From positions 1,612,001 to 1,676,000 of the forward strand of contig JBANDB010000011.1 of NCBI GenBank assembly GCA_037576215.1: DNA of 64,000 bases. The letters are read 5' to 3'. Below are positions 25,539-37,868 of the stretch, piece by piece. The first letter of the stretch is position 1, and each line of letters starts with the position of its first letter. A model generated the notes under the pieces. The model was not told the DNA's origin. It made no database searches and was given only the letters and a program-made list of their open reading frames with translations. A program made the translations under genes and the position numbers. The DNA comes from Armillaria gallica (taxonomy: Eukaryota; Basidiomycota; Agaricomycetes; Agaricales; Physalacriaceae).

Positions 25539-28054
25539 ATGGAGAATGCTTTCACCCCCAGCAAAAAACCTCTCATCAATCCAAGCAGCAGTAATCCGTC
25601 CTCTTTTGTCCTCATTTCGCCATCACGCTCACATCTTTGCTACAGATTTGCCCGTGGAGTCGAGACCCCCCCCGGGCCAGGCGAGACAAGCGTCTGAAGA
25701 TGGAGGTACACCTGCTCAGTAAGAAGAACAAATATCTTGAGGCTTCTGCTTGCTTATCATCATCTTGTAGGGGCAAGCACCAAACCTTCGCGCTGGTCAT
25801 CGGTATCAACAAATACGAATCGGTACCAAACGAAAATTTATTAGGTGCCGTTAAAGACGCCGAGAACTTCAAGAATTATCTTCTTGAGGACCTGGGTGTT
25901 GCTGCAGATAATATCATCAACCTTCGAGACGAGAAAGCTACAAGATCGGCTATTATCAAACAATTCAGACAGCTCGAGGGCGATCTGAGAATAGTGCCAG
26001 GCGAAGTTGCAATCATCGTATACTTCGCTGGGCACGGAGCTCTCGCTACTAAACCAGATGAATGGTCAGACTGGGTATCCACCGACAAGAATATTGAGAT
26101 GTTGTGTCCTGCCGATATTGGTGCCCTGGACGCAAACGGCAAAGTCATTGAAGGGATCCCTGATCGAACGATCAGCCGGCTTCTCCTTGATCTATCAATA
26201 GCAAAAGGGAATAACATCGTACGTTGCAGATCCTAGGATGCGCACAGACAGTTGATGCCTTTTCAGACACTGATACTCGATTGTTGTCATGCCGCTGGAA
26301 TGAACCGTGACGCTTCAAAATATTCGCGGGTACGAAACTTTAAAAACCATCAGAGCCTGTCGCCGAGTTGCGATGAAGACATCTATTCACGCAAATATGG
26401 GACTAGATTGTACCAGGACAAGAAATCAAGCTTTTCAAATTCCGTCTGGGGCTCGCATATTCTCTTGGCAGCCTGTAGGCGCGATCAATCTGCGCGGGAG
26501 GAGGGCGAACAAGGCATTTTTACAAGTGCTTTGCTCAAGGCTCTGAAGCAATTCGCCTCAAGGGGTCTCTCCCCTACGTACGACTCATTGATGAACTGTC
26601 TTAGCATGCCGGATCGGTAAGTATCAAAGTATCTTATATCGCTCTGAACTGAGCGACGCATAGAAGCCAGACACCACAATGGGATGGAAAGCATATCCAT
26701 CGGCGTTTGTTTGATAGCTGGCAAACTCCTGCCGATAGCTTTATGATCCATTGTTATAAAGTCGAATCCGCGACTGACCATCTTATTCTATCCGCCGGGT
26801 CCCTTCATGGCATCACGGAGAATTCAACCTTCGAAATCTTCAAGCCGGATTCAATCCACCCGGATAAGACAAATACCCTTGCGGTCTTGACGGTGACACA
26901 GGTCCAAGACCACGTCTCCCACCTTCTGCTTACTCCTCCCTACTCCTCCCTCTTCGACTCGCCGGATAACGAACAGCGCTATTGGCATGCATGATTGGAG
27001 AAAGCATCTGGTCCCCCAGAGCTTAATGTCTATTGCAACGACTCGGGTGTCCTGGACAGTATCCTCAACGAGAACTCCGAATCTAGGATCACTGCTGCTC
27101 TCCGGCGCGTCACAAATCCAGACCATGCTGATCTCTGCTTGACGGTCGAAAAAAAGGATGTTTCCATTGACATAGGGAAGAGTCTCAGGGCAAAGATCGA
27201 GTTCCCCTCTGATTTTCCCCCTTATACAATGAGAATAAGCCATTCTCCTTCTCCAATCAGTTCTGTGACTGACATCCGAAACTTTATCAATCACTTTGCG
27301 CATTTCATCTCCCACCTGATGCCGCGGAGTCTGGGCACAATGGAACAATTCCCCTGCGTCGAATTGAACAAACTACAGAGTGCCAGACGTGGCAAGAAGT
27401 TAGAACCAGGTAGTGAGGTCGTACTCAAGGAAGTCGAAAATGGTAAACTCGCTGAGCTGGTATTATCCGAAGACTGTTATGGGTTTACAATCCATAACAA
27501 CTGCGACATTGATCTGCACGTTTATCTCTTATACTTCGATGCTTCAACATTAGCGATTGGTATGTTGTGTGGCATGGTCCTTTCTAGAAGCTAATTTCTT
27601 TGCTTGTCACTCAGATGCTTGGTCCGCTTCACAGAAGGCCCAGAAGGAAGGCACCGTCGACGCATTCCTCAAAAAGGACTCAAAAATTACTTTTGGTTAT
27701 GGAAAACGTCATGACGGTGTAGACCCAATAGGATTCACCATCCCAAATGACCAAGATGTAGACGTCTGCTTCTTCAAATTTTTGGTGACTACGGAGGCAA
27801 TTGATATCGGGCCTATTACACAACCTGAAATTTCCTTATCCAATGTCATACTACGGGGAGCTGTGCAGAAACCATCCACCGAGTCTTCCGATTTAGAATG
27901 GGCTTCAGAAATCATCACTGTCGTATCAAAACGTGCCCAACACAGCGAAGGTCTGTCCAACCAACCCGATTACCACTTGGCAGAGATGTGCTCACTTGTT
28001 TTTTACTTAGCTAACTTAATGGCCACTCCGTCTCATGAAACCACCTCTACCTAA
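25539..28054 (+). CDS. Caspase-like protease MC3, C-terminus cut by one nonsense codon
   Basis: Exons 25539-25590, 25646-25718, 25771-26218, 26267-26616, 26667-27559 and 27615-28054 join in phase. The start MENAFTPSKK lies about 90 bases after a TATA box, and the MGQ start of MC1/MC2 is absent. The caspase domain is complete (FAGHGA; DCCHAAG). In exon 5 a TGA at 26992-26994 stands where MC2 has CGA (14622-14624), giving a predicted product of 416 residues with the protease domain but without most of the C-terminal region. Downstream of the stop the frame is otherwise open to 28054. The 5' part (INKYESVPNENLLGAVKD) matches MC4 while the rest matches MC2, so the gene is a mosaic. Confidence 0.8.
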
Positions 28055-28786
28055 CCCCTACGCGCTCAGAGTGCTTAAGAGTGATATAATTTGGTACTTC
28101 CGTAGCAAGAATACATATTCAATATTTTGTTCGGACTACGTACAATCAAACCATATAGTGAAGCCCCAAATTATAACGCTCAAGGTTTCCGAGTCAAGCT
28201 CTCATTGCCAATTTGCCATTACTTCTTTCGTTTGCGTCGGCTACTACAGCGGTCGTGGAGTTAGGTCGCGGTAAAAATTCAACATTATCACCTTCAGCCT
28301 TGTGAGCTGAAAGCTGGCAGCAGACGAGTAAAATGATGAACGCAGCTCATGGTGTTGGTGTTGTTACCGGCACAAGGTCCCAATGGTTCGAACCAAGCAG
28401 CGCATCATAAGCTAAAATGACGTCAAGGATTTTTTCCACCGCCGAAAGTCTCTACCATTAGTTCTAACACCAACCACTCAGGTAGTCCTTCGCAGGTTTA
28501 CCAATTGCACATTTGAAGAATTCCACAGAACGGACGGCCAGACGATGAAAGAACCACCTTGGGACCTGCGGCGATAGCAGAATCAGGTGAATGATTATCG
28601 ACCAAACTTTGAATGGAGGAAGGCACCTCCCGGCATTTTATGGGAGAACCGGGCGGAGGCGAAAGAAGATCGTGATGGAGTAACTGGCGCACCCTTGAAT
28701 GGTATAGACGAGCTGGCACATCGATGGGTTAACGCCTCAATCATTGGGGCGGTAATTTCCTGATCCATCCTTCTTCATTAACCTGA
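28055..28786. other. MC3 3' flank, conserved with MC4 flank
   Basis: The block resembles 43640-44390 downstream of MC4. It includes a minus-strand frame (28498-28719) whose peptide LLHHDLLSPPPGSP is conserved at 44202-44495 (LLHHDLLLPPPGSP). This may be the remnant of a minus-strand gene at the end of the duplicated unit. I cannot name it. Confidence 0.4.
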
Positions 28787-29700
28787 TTCCTTACAACACT
28801 GGCAGGCGCAATAGCAATAGTAGTGATCGCCGTCGTCCAACACGTCCCTGCCAACTACGACTCAGTACCTCAACCCACGACAGGACATCCTACTGACGTT
28901 CACTCCTCTTAGCGAGAGCAGATACCGACTCAGCGGTCGGGGGAAGAGGATCATGTCATGCAGGATCACCTAGTAGGTAGCGTGCCAAGGTACCGAGTGA
29001 GACGGCGATTTTCATCATCCCTGGTGAGTAGGTGAGGTATCGCTAGGCAGGCAAGCTGGGAAAAGTGGCAGAAGGAGATTGTGAAGAGCTACGAAGATGC
29101 TGAGCAGGAGGAGTAGCCAATTATGGAGGCGGATGCGGCTGTATGGGTTGGGTTGCTCGGGTGCTAAAGGAGGTCTTAGGATATGTCATTCCCGAAACGA
29201 ACGACTTTTTCGAGTGTGAAATGGACTCGCTACAGGCTGCGAGGATACGGAGAAGGATTGGACGTTCACTGAAAGTCGACCTCGAGACTGACTTCGTGTA
29301 TCGGGTATCGGCACTCGACGGCAAGGAGGCTCGTGTCAGCAATAGAGGAAGTGAGGGCGGGGCGGTGTATTTCTGAAGGAGTGGGGAGGGAAGAAAAGAT
29401 GCAGAAGATGCTGGACAAGTACCGTGCTGAGATGCTTGGAAGCAAGGTGGTCCAGGATCAACTAGAAGTTTGGGATGTTTCCTCCGAGTCCTAGCGAGAT
29501 GGGCAATGAATATTTGAATCCGGAGGTCAAACGCGTCGTGTGCATTAACCGGTGCGGAGGACGAGAGAGGCAAGAAAGGGCAAGAAGTGGAGATGCAAAG
29601 ACGGGCTACTGGCGCCATCGACTGGTACAAGATCCAGATCAACATGCTTGACTCGGCGACGCATGGCCGGTGGGTAGTGACGGCATGGGATGTGTTGTGA
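28787..29700 (+). pseudogene. NRPS-like fragment, unit D
   Basis: It opens with a splice-acceptor-like ggcag followed by the region after A5 (VVQHVPANYD in the parent), then loses most of the A-domain C-terminus and resumes at KWQKEIVKSYEDAEQEE. The carrier domain is recognisable (CEMDSLQAARIRRRIGRS). The reductase is broken: the Rossmann glycine motif is deleted near 29450 and several frameshifts follow, ending near 29640. It is the most decayed of the four fragments. Confidence 0.8.
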
Positions 29701-30905
29701 AACATCCAGGAGAAGCTTCCACGCAGCCCCACAGCTAAAACCCACTTGTACGCCGATCCATCCCCTACGCGCATCTATTCAATCCACTCCAACCTCGTTC
29801 CCTTCTGTGCGCATCCCGCTCGCCGGAAGGCGATACATCGTCTTGGTGCAAGATGGTAGCCCTCATTGAGGCAAATATTACTGTGGCTAGGGAGTTTAGT
29901 TAATCCTTAGAGGGCGATAGACACTAATCGGTATCGGTGACTGCATACCAGCACAATAAAATGTCAAAGATAAACCGAAGAGGAATGTAAAACTCACCGG
30001 TGCACCTCCAATGCCCAGCGAGCTTTGGTATGCGTGTTCCCACCGTATCCGATTGCGCTCAGAACAGGCTGGCAAATATCGTGATCCTAGAATCATAATG
30101 GGAATGAACAGATAAAATCAGGCATATGAAGGGAAATAAGCTTACGGTACACTGAACATTGGTCCAAGACAACGAAGAGGAGAATGGTGGCATGCAATGG
30201 CGGGAGATGGTGTTACCAAACACAAGGCTGCTGCCAAATATCCCTTTTTGAGCGTTCACCTCCCGTCATGTGGGCGACGCGACGACACACAGATCCACGA
30301 CAGCTACGGAGAGATGAACGTGTATCAGATAGGTGTTCATCAAAGAAACCCTACAAACTGTTCCCAAAATTTGATCAACGAAGAACTCTTGTTTAGCATC
30401 AATTCCCAGGTCCCATAGCCAAATTCAGTAAACTCGGAACCGCGTATCAGCTACGAATGTATGGCATCAAATTCGCGCCAAAACCGCCACATTTGTCTCG
30501 CCTGCCGGTACCTATTTCCCTCATGAGTGACATGAAGATGCGGCCGGGAGAACAGGCACATCCAAAACATCAAAGGCATTAAATAAAAGGGTACATAGTA
30601 CGGACAGCGCTAGCCAGAAAGCTCGCCTGTGACACCCGGCGTGACCGGCGGCCGGTATACATACCCCGTAACTGTATTAAATATGCGACGTGAAGATAAT
30701 GTTGTTCTGAACTTCTTCAGGATTCATCTGTAATGATTATTCAAAAGTCTGCAAGGAGTGATAGGGTGAAATAGACGTGACGGTTTCTTCCACATTTCAG
30801 AGGAGCTAAAATAAATTGAAGGATAAGGTATTGGTATTTGATTTCTGAGAAAAATAGGTTTGTACATTGTTTACATATTCAAGAGTGTTAAGGGGGCAGG
30901 CGTCA
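29701..30905. other. No recognised gene
   Basis: Short frames only. The stretch ends at the AT-rich promoter of TMC1. Confidence 0.35.
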
Positions 30906-30917
30906 TATTTATAAATA
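30906..30917 (+). promoter_or_regulatory. TATA box of TMC1
   Basis: TATTTATAAATA lies 25 bases before the ATG at 30943. With a usual start about 30 bases downstream of a TATA box, the transcript would begin at or just after that ATG, so translation could start at a later in-frame ATG. Confidence 0.5.
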
Positions 30918-30942
30918 ACGGCACCGGACCCCGTACAGCACC

Positions 30943-32698
30943 ATGCCTCGTCTCAACGACTCTGTCGGCCTGATGCTCTTAGCTTCTGCGGCTGCGTCTA
31001 AATCGCACTGGATGAACAACGACGAGCGGACTCTTGGAAACTGGGGAGCAGTGGGGCACAACATCGAGCAAGGGGAAATGGATGGGTCCGAATACCTCGT
31101 TATGATGTGCGGCGCGGGGATGAGAGAGGTACCCCCGCCATTTCGACCCTTGCCTACGGAGGCCTACAATCCCGTCGTTCTGATTTTGGTGACCTTGTTT
31201 TTTTTAGTGGCGTTCATCGTCACGGCGCAAAAGCTACGTCTGGCTGTCATAGGCGGTGAGGTCTGTTGGTCGTATCTTTCGCTCAACTCCCCTCGGCTCA
31301 CATCGCCCCAACCGTTTCTAGGGTTGTCTACATCAAACTGCGTTAGGACGAGGATGGCTTACAACATACGGCGTATCAAAGGCCAGTGTAGGTTTTCGTG
31401 GATATGGCGTGGCGATGCTAACCTTCAATTTTAACTAGGATTGTGGCCAACAGATGGACGAAGAAATAACGGCACGAATTAAGTCGCTGAAACTGATCGA
31501 AGATGCGCAGGCAAGGACAAGCAGCGATTCGAGGTCCACCGACTCAGTGGAAGCTTTCGGCAATGCGAAGGCCACAGGCGATGAGGAATATGGCGAACTC
31601 CACAGACTTTTCCACCTCCGTGTCAAACAGGCGGAGCTTCGTCATTCATATCCTGTCGCACCTCCCTCAAATAGCTTTACCAAGGTCCCCTGTGTACGCC
31701 TATATTCCTGTCACTAGGATTGATACTTATCAGAAAGTTTCTATTCTCAGAGAACCATTGCCAAATCGTCTCGGTTCTGGGCTATTATTATCGGCGTCGA
31801 TGCATATGATCACCAATCAGTCACTCCGTTGTATGGCTGCGTGTCAGACGCCATTCGCGTGAACGACTACTTAACTGAATACCTCCGCGTCCCACAAGAT
31901 CACATCGAGTGCTTTCTGAGCAACAGGTCTAATACTACTCCTCCAGTCAAATTCTCTGCCCCCTCTCGTGTCAACATCATCAGAGCACTTCGTAGCCTTA
32001 TGGACAGACGCGAGATTAACCACGGCGATAACATTGTGATCTATTATTCCGGTCACGGTTCTAGTTACCGCTGTGCGCAGGAACACGAGCACGATCCCTC
32101 CCATCCAGAAACTCTCATATGTGATACAAAGTTCTGTCCAATCGAAGCCCTATGCCCCATGGATCGTGGCTGCCCGATAGGCGACTCCGGGAGCGTGGTT
32201 TCCGACATCAGTGACCGAGAGCTTAACACTATCTTCACGCAAATATGTCTCAGCAAAGGGCACCGAATTACAGTTATCTTGGATTGCTGCCATGCTAGTG
32301 GTCTCACTCGCTTAGTACCAGGGGATTTTTCAGCTCGGGTGCGCTCCTCTCCCCCGATTGCCATGTCTTTCAAAGATATGCTTAATGCTGCGGACGAGGC
32401 TTGGAGAACGTTCCCTGGCTATCACTCTCTATTGGCGGAGAATTGGCGTCCTGATATGGGGTGTCATGTCATGTTGGCTGCGTGCAGGGAGTACGAATAC
32501 GCTAAAGAGGTGGGAAGCGAGACGGGGTCTAATGGCCTATTCACGAAGTCGCTCATCGATGCTCTCACTTCTGATCGCCTGACGGAACGATCGACTTATA
32601 TGGATTTGCTAAAGATTCTACCTTCTCCTTCACATCAGTCACCAGTCGTCGCTGGAGATCACAAGGACGAGCAGATATGGTACTACGACCAACTATAA
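30943..32698 (+). CDS. Membrane-anchored caspase-like protease TMC1
   Basis: The first exon (30943-31255) encodes a soluble stretch and then a hydrophobic helix (NPVVLILVTLFFLVAFIVT), a likely transmembrane anchor. One or two small exons between 31256 and 31446 are not resolved. An exon covering 31454-31693 encodes a charged linker and joins in phase through a 57-nt intron (31694-31750) to the last exon, 31751-32698. That exon holds the caspase fold: SSRFWAIIIGVDAY, catalytic His codon 32054-32056 in YYSGHGSSY, and catalytic Cys codon 32288-32290 in DCCHASG. It lacks the long C-terminal region of MC1-MC4 and ends soon after the domain. TMC2 is its close relative. The protease would be tethered by its N-terminus. 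The exact start codon and the second exon junction are uncertain. Confidence 0.75.
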
Positions 32699-33295
32699 TT
32701 TATCACACTTGTCTGGGCCATAAGGGATTCACAGGCAGGTATGTTTCCACCGGCAATGATGCACAGCAAACTCATTACGCTTTTCATCAGTTCTACGGTC
32801 GTATGACATGGAGATACCCTGTGTGGATTCAGTTGAACACGGACCCTTTCCTCGGGTTTCATTTCCGCGTGTCTTGAGATCGTGTCATTTCTGACGCACG
32901 ATCTCAACTAATCAATCATTTCCGATTGCGACTTCAACACCTTATCATGATGGCGTTCAGGAAGGATGTCACTGGAAGAAGGGTTGCAAAATCGTATCGG
33001 GTCGAAATTATTTTCTTGAGGTGACGGAATCACCACGGACCAACTTCTGGTGTGAAAATAGCATAGCGAGAATAATAACTAGGAGTCATGCAATTACATC
33101 ATTTTAGGACTACCCAGCCAGTGGTAGCTTGCACACCTGGCTAAGTTAGACTCGCTAACCAGTCGTGCAGTCGACGTTCGCATTTCACCTCCTTCCTTAT
33201 ACAGACATTTGGTTGTTTGGTTGACTTCTATACACTCCTGGCAGGTGACTATTTCGCGCCGGTCAAAATGCGAGTGAAACGGCTGGAATAGAGAG
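32699..33295. other. No recognised gene
   Basis: TMC1 3' flank with only short frames. Confidence 0.35.
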
Positions 33296-33398
33296 GAAAT
33301 TTTGACGCATTCTTTTGACCCTAGCAAAATCCGTCGGCTATACCTTTAAAGGGAATCCCGACGCATTTTGCTGTGGTCAAAAACTTGTGTCAAAATTT
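33296..33398. repeat. Imperfect palindrome, about 41-nt arms
   Basis: The left arm (33296-33337) and right arm (33358-33398) are inverted copies. The inner parts TTTTGACC..AGCAAAAT..CGTCGG match in all but a few positions, and the outer AAATTTTGAC matches exactly. A spacer of about 20 bases separates them. It could fold into a long hairpin or be a tiny foldback element. Confidence 0.6.
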
Positions 33399-33606
33399 TA
33401 GACGCTATCACCCATTTTCCGCGGTTTTTGCCTGCTTCAAAATAGCCGCTTACCAGGAGTGATAAGTCGTTGACCTCGGAGGTGAACTGCTTCGCTGAAA
33501 TTGAACAGCGCAGCTACATGGCGAAGCGAGCTGGTGCACGAGCCTACTGGTAAGTAGCTACTGTATTTATGTTTGATGACTTGTAAGTTGTGACGTGTGA
33601 ACGATG

Positions 33607-34293
33607 TAGTGTTGCCACGGCTCGACTCGACTCGACTCGGCTTGACTTCGGATGACTCGGCTCCGGATCGACTCCGAAGTCAAATGAAATGATTGACTTC
33701 AGCTCGACTCGGCTCCAGTCACTGAACTTCGACGAGTCATTGATCGCCTACCCAAATAGGAAAGTGCAAAAAGTACACTTCAATAACTGATGATTTATAT
33801 GCAAAGATAGCTCAAAATGCCATAATAAATGTAGTTGTATGTAATTTTCATGCTTTTCTCAAGTTGTGAGGGGTATACATGTAGCAAGGACTGAAACTAG
33901 TTGGCATGAGAACGTAGGGCGGCAAAAATAGGCCGATTTAAATATTAGTTTCTCACGTTACTTAATTTGGATGCCTACCTGCCGTTTGAATACCGATGGT
34001 CAGTAATTCATCAAAAAGGGAGGGTACCAAGTGGTCGTCACTCTAAGGCAGACAAAACCATATCAGCTCAATATCAGGTGCACATAATCACGGTCTATGC
34101 CCACTAGGACGAGGTAGAGATAACTCTTCCAAAATTGGATGGAGTCGTTGACTCGGCCGGCTTCAAGCCATCAAAAGTCGAGTCGAAGCCGAGTCAAGCC
34201 GTTTTGGGCCCGAGTCATTTTTTTGACTCCGCTCAGTGCGACTCGACTCCGCTCGACGACTCGGCGACTCCGAGCCGAGCCGTGGCAACACTA
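33607..34293. mobile_element. hAT-type non-autonomous MITE, 687 bp
   Basis: The element is bounded by perfect 18-bp terminal inverted repeats, TAGTGTTGCCACGGCTCG at 33607-33624 and its reverse complement at 34276-34293. An identical 8-bp direct repeat, GAACGATG, abuts both ends (33599-33606 and 34294-34301). An 8-bp target duplication and a TAGTG start fit the hAT superfamily. The subterminal parts are rich in GACTCG and its complement, which could serve as transposase binding sites. No transposase frame is present. Confidence 0.9.
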
Positions 34294-34301
34294 GAACGAT
34301 G

Positions 34302-35670
34302 TCTGTTGTGCTAAGTACGGCAATTCTCAAGTAATTACAGTTCTAGTCCTACGTTGGTTCCTTGGGGTTGTTAGGTAATTCGGTATCGCGTTTAAGGCCG
34401 GGACCCCTCCCCCCACCCTCTTTACCAGTGTTTAGCCATGCCTCCCCCTTGTCAGACATAAAAACCGACAAGATCAGATTGCTTCAATCTCCGGAGACTG
34501 GCAATACTGCTGGCAGGTGAATAACTCACCGCTCAAATCAGAGATAAAAACGTGTGATTTCCAAACCCGGTTGAATGGCTTATATTCCTACCCTTCTTTG
34601 ATATTTTGCAGAAGTAAGAAATAGAAGTTGTTTGGATATAGCTGAAGGATTCCCAAGCCACACCAATAAGGGCCTGAGCAAGAATCCATGTTGTTATTAA
34701 GCCATTATCGAAATACCGGAAGAATAGGGGTCAATAATCCTCCATGTCCTTGCAGGTCTAATAACTCATTGAATTTCTACTTTCGCGACAAAACGCCTGG
34801 TATGCAGTCTCTCCGTATAATGCTTAACAGGTTCTATTTCTATATTCCAGCTACGCTGTGAGATTGACGAGAAATGAGCAACTTTCTGGGGTGCAGTCTG
34901 GATTTGGACAGATCATGTGACGTCTCCAGCTAAAGCCGATCACCGCAAATTACCTAAGCTAACCCCGAGTATAGCCCCTGTTCTCGACACCACAGAACAA
35001 GAACATAACCACATCGTCTCTCTGGACCGTTGGCAAGAAAGGGTGATCAGAGACTGGTCCAGGTAAATCTGAGTTCATAGGTGGCTGTGGGAACATGATA
35101 CCCACGAGAATCGGCGGACCGAAGGCAACCGCGATGAACCGGTTCTCTTACCGCGATGAAAATGAGAAGGGGATGACTGTACTGTTTATTGTAATTGTTT
35201 AGTAAAGAAAATCTTTGTGCGACGCCTGCTACTACCACTATTACTATTACTACTACTACTTTCTAGTTCAATGTCAAGCTCTCCATACTCACCTCTGCCG
35301 TGACCTGGGGCAGAACTTGGTAGTATAAATAATAGATTTTATAAAGATGACGTGTAGCTTGTCTGAGTCTTCAAAAGTGCGATTGGATGGATTCACGACA
35401 GCGTTACAAGAAGGAAATGACAGCGGACCATGCCGTGTAATGTGATGATAATGATGATGATGATGATGTGTAAGGATTTCAAGCTCAGATTTACCAGTCT
35501 AGTCACCCTTTCTTGCTTGCAGCGTCAAGGGTCCAGAGAGACGGCGAGTCTATTGGACCCGACCGTTCCTGATCGGGACAACAACACCAACAACATAAAG
35601 CCAGATCGGCTGACAGCGTCTTCACTCCTTACCTCTCTGGGCCTTGTTGATAAAACGAGAAGAAATTGCG
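34302..35670. other. No recognised gene; microsatellites
   Basis: No supported gene. A TAC/TACT-rich microsatellite lies near 35230-35262 and an ATG (GAT) repeat near 35443-35468. Confidence 0.4.
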
Positions 35671-37221
35671 ATGATATCTTTCCAACAATTCACACCACCC
35701 GACGTCCAAACATGGGTCATGTTCTTCGTCGTCGATGGGCGTACCGGTCTCTGGCTGGCGACGGTTCTTCTATTAGGGATACTGTTAATGAGGAGTTTCC
35801 TGAGGTATCAGTTTACGCCACGTCTGAGCCCCCTGAATGTAGGTACCTTTCACATCTGTAGGCGTTCGTGCTTGACCTAAGCCACATCGGCCCTTTCTAG
35901 GCACATCCTCCCACCGACAACTCATTTCAAGGCGTCGCGACACCACATCTTGCAAAGGAAGGCTTATCTATGGTATGTACTGATTTAAGTGGATATTGCA
36001 ACATCGTCATCCTGAAATTTGTTAGGCCGATGAAAGTGCGGCCATCGCAGAAACGAAGTTAATTGCGCTGGAAAAGGTTGAGATGGAGCTGGCGAAGAAG
36101 TACGGGGTAACTGGATATGTCGACTCCGTGGAGGTTTTCCAGGAGGCCAGGGCCAGGGCGTTTACAAAGAAAAAAGATCTTATATCGACAGTCAACCTGC
36201 TATATCGTCCCCGTATGACGAATACTGGATGGTCGTGTTCTGCCTCATCAAAGACGACGCCTGATGTAAGCGTCTGATACTTCAATGCCCGGTTTTGATC
36301 TGATCGCCTTAGGCCTTACAACGTGTTGACGTTCATCGCTTCTGGGCTATTGTCATTGGAATCGATTCCTACATATCGTCTCCGCTACGTGGTTGCGTTT
36401 CAGATGCACTGCTTATGACGAGCTATTTGACTGAGGTCCTTGGCGTGCCGAAGGATCACATCCAGAGCCTCGTCAGCTCTAAGAACCACACCCCTCGGGA
36501 GCACAGGCCCACCCGCGCCAACATCATCCAGGCGCTGCTTGGGCTTGCTACCAACTCCAGCGTTCAGAAAGGCGACAGCATAATTATCTACTTTGCCGGA
36601 CACGGATCCAGTTATCGTCCATTGAATCATGGCGTCTGCGAGCATTCCGTAACGCTCAAACCTGATCTAGACTCAATCGAAGCTCTGTGCCCTATGGATC
36701 GTGGCATGAACGGCATGCAGGGAGGCATTGTCCCCGACATCAGTGATAGGGAAATCAATGCCATTTTGGCCCAAATCTCTGCAGTCAAAGGGCATCGAAT
36801 TACTGTGATCTTGGACTGCTGCTATTCAAGTTCTTTTACTGGCCGCGAACATGAAGGAGTGCGCGCGGCTCCCCCACTGCCTCACAAATCCCTCGAAAAT
36901 ATGCTTCGCGCTGCAGACGAAGATTTGAAATGCTATCCTAGCCATCGCTCGGTATTATCGCAGGACTTGCACCCTGACATGACTTCCCATGTAATTTTGG
37001 CTGCATGTAAGGAGTATCAGTATGCTAAGGAGGTGGAAGCGGAAGCGAACAAGGGGCATAATGGGGTTTTCACCATGTCCCTTGTCAACACGCTGAAGTC
37101 AGGTCACTTAACAGACCGATCAACGTATCTTGACCTTCTTAATATTCTACCTTGTACAAAGTACCAGACACCAGTCCTTTCTGGGCAGCGTAAGGATACG
37201 TGTCTTTGGCATCAGGTATGA
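35671..37221 (+). CDS. Membrane-anchored caspase-like protease TMC2, intact, 462 aa
   Basis: Four exons, 35671-35838, 35901-35972, 36026-36265 and 36313-37221, join at phase 0 through GT-AG introns of 47-62 nt and give 462 residues. Near residues 23-43 a hydrophobic helix (GLWLATVLLLGILLMRSFL) is a likely membrane anchor. Residues about 81-160 are a charged helical linker (ETKLIALEKVEMELAKK). The caspase fold starts at HRFWAIVIGIDSY, with catalytic His257 (YFAGHGSSY) and Cys330 in DCCYSSS, where the usual His after the Cys is Tyr. The protein ends just after the domain. It is a paralogue of TMC1, 3 kb upstream on the same strand. Confidence 0.85.
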
Positions 37222-37868
37222 TGCACCATCATTTGCTGATCCTGTTGATTCCACGCAGAGTTAATTGACACCCTGTAGTAACAAGGACATTATGACTGGG
37301 CTATAATTTGTTCTTTGCTTCCACCTTTTCTCTTTCGACACACCATACAGATCTATCCTTCTCCTGTACGCACTTAGTAGTAATGACTTCGCGTAGTTCA
37401 AAGTACGCTGGCAGATCTGTTGTTAAGTGGGTACGTCTGTTGGCTTGCGCTAAACCAGGCCATCAACTCACAACGTTGTCACCTCGCTGAACAAAATTAT
37501 AAGGTGCGACTGACGAGACTTGTGTCGGCTGAAGGTCTGTATTATTATGTTTGTGTAACATGGATCTAGATTATGTGGTAAAGGCGTCTATCCAACAACC
37601 GATCAATACGAATACCTCCGAGGAATAAACTACGTTTCCGTGCTGCCTCGCGATCCCTTCACATATACCGGCTTGTCCGAATGTAGGAATCACGATAGTG
37701 GTTCCCAAGTCAGCGGTCTTATGCCATCGAAGTCAGTCATGGGATCTTTTCTTCGCTGCCGATGAAGCACATCGACAATGAAACAATTGCCTTGGGACCT
37801 ACGCTGGACTCGAAATAAGATCGGGGGGAAGGCAGTGTGATAGGACTCAGAGATCTTGGAAGGGAAAA
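37222..37868. other. No recognised gene
   Basis: TMC2 3' flank leading into the NRPS fragment. No supported frame. Confidence 0.35.

Noticed and set aside
33607..34293. Tc1/mariner-type MITE with a TA duplication
   Set aside because: A perfect 8-bp duplication directly abuts TIRs that start TAGTG, which fits hAT better.
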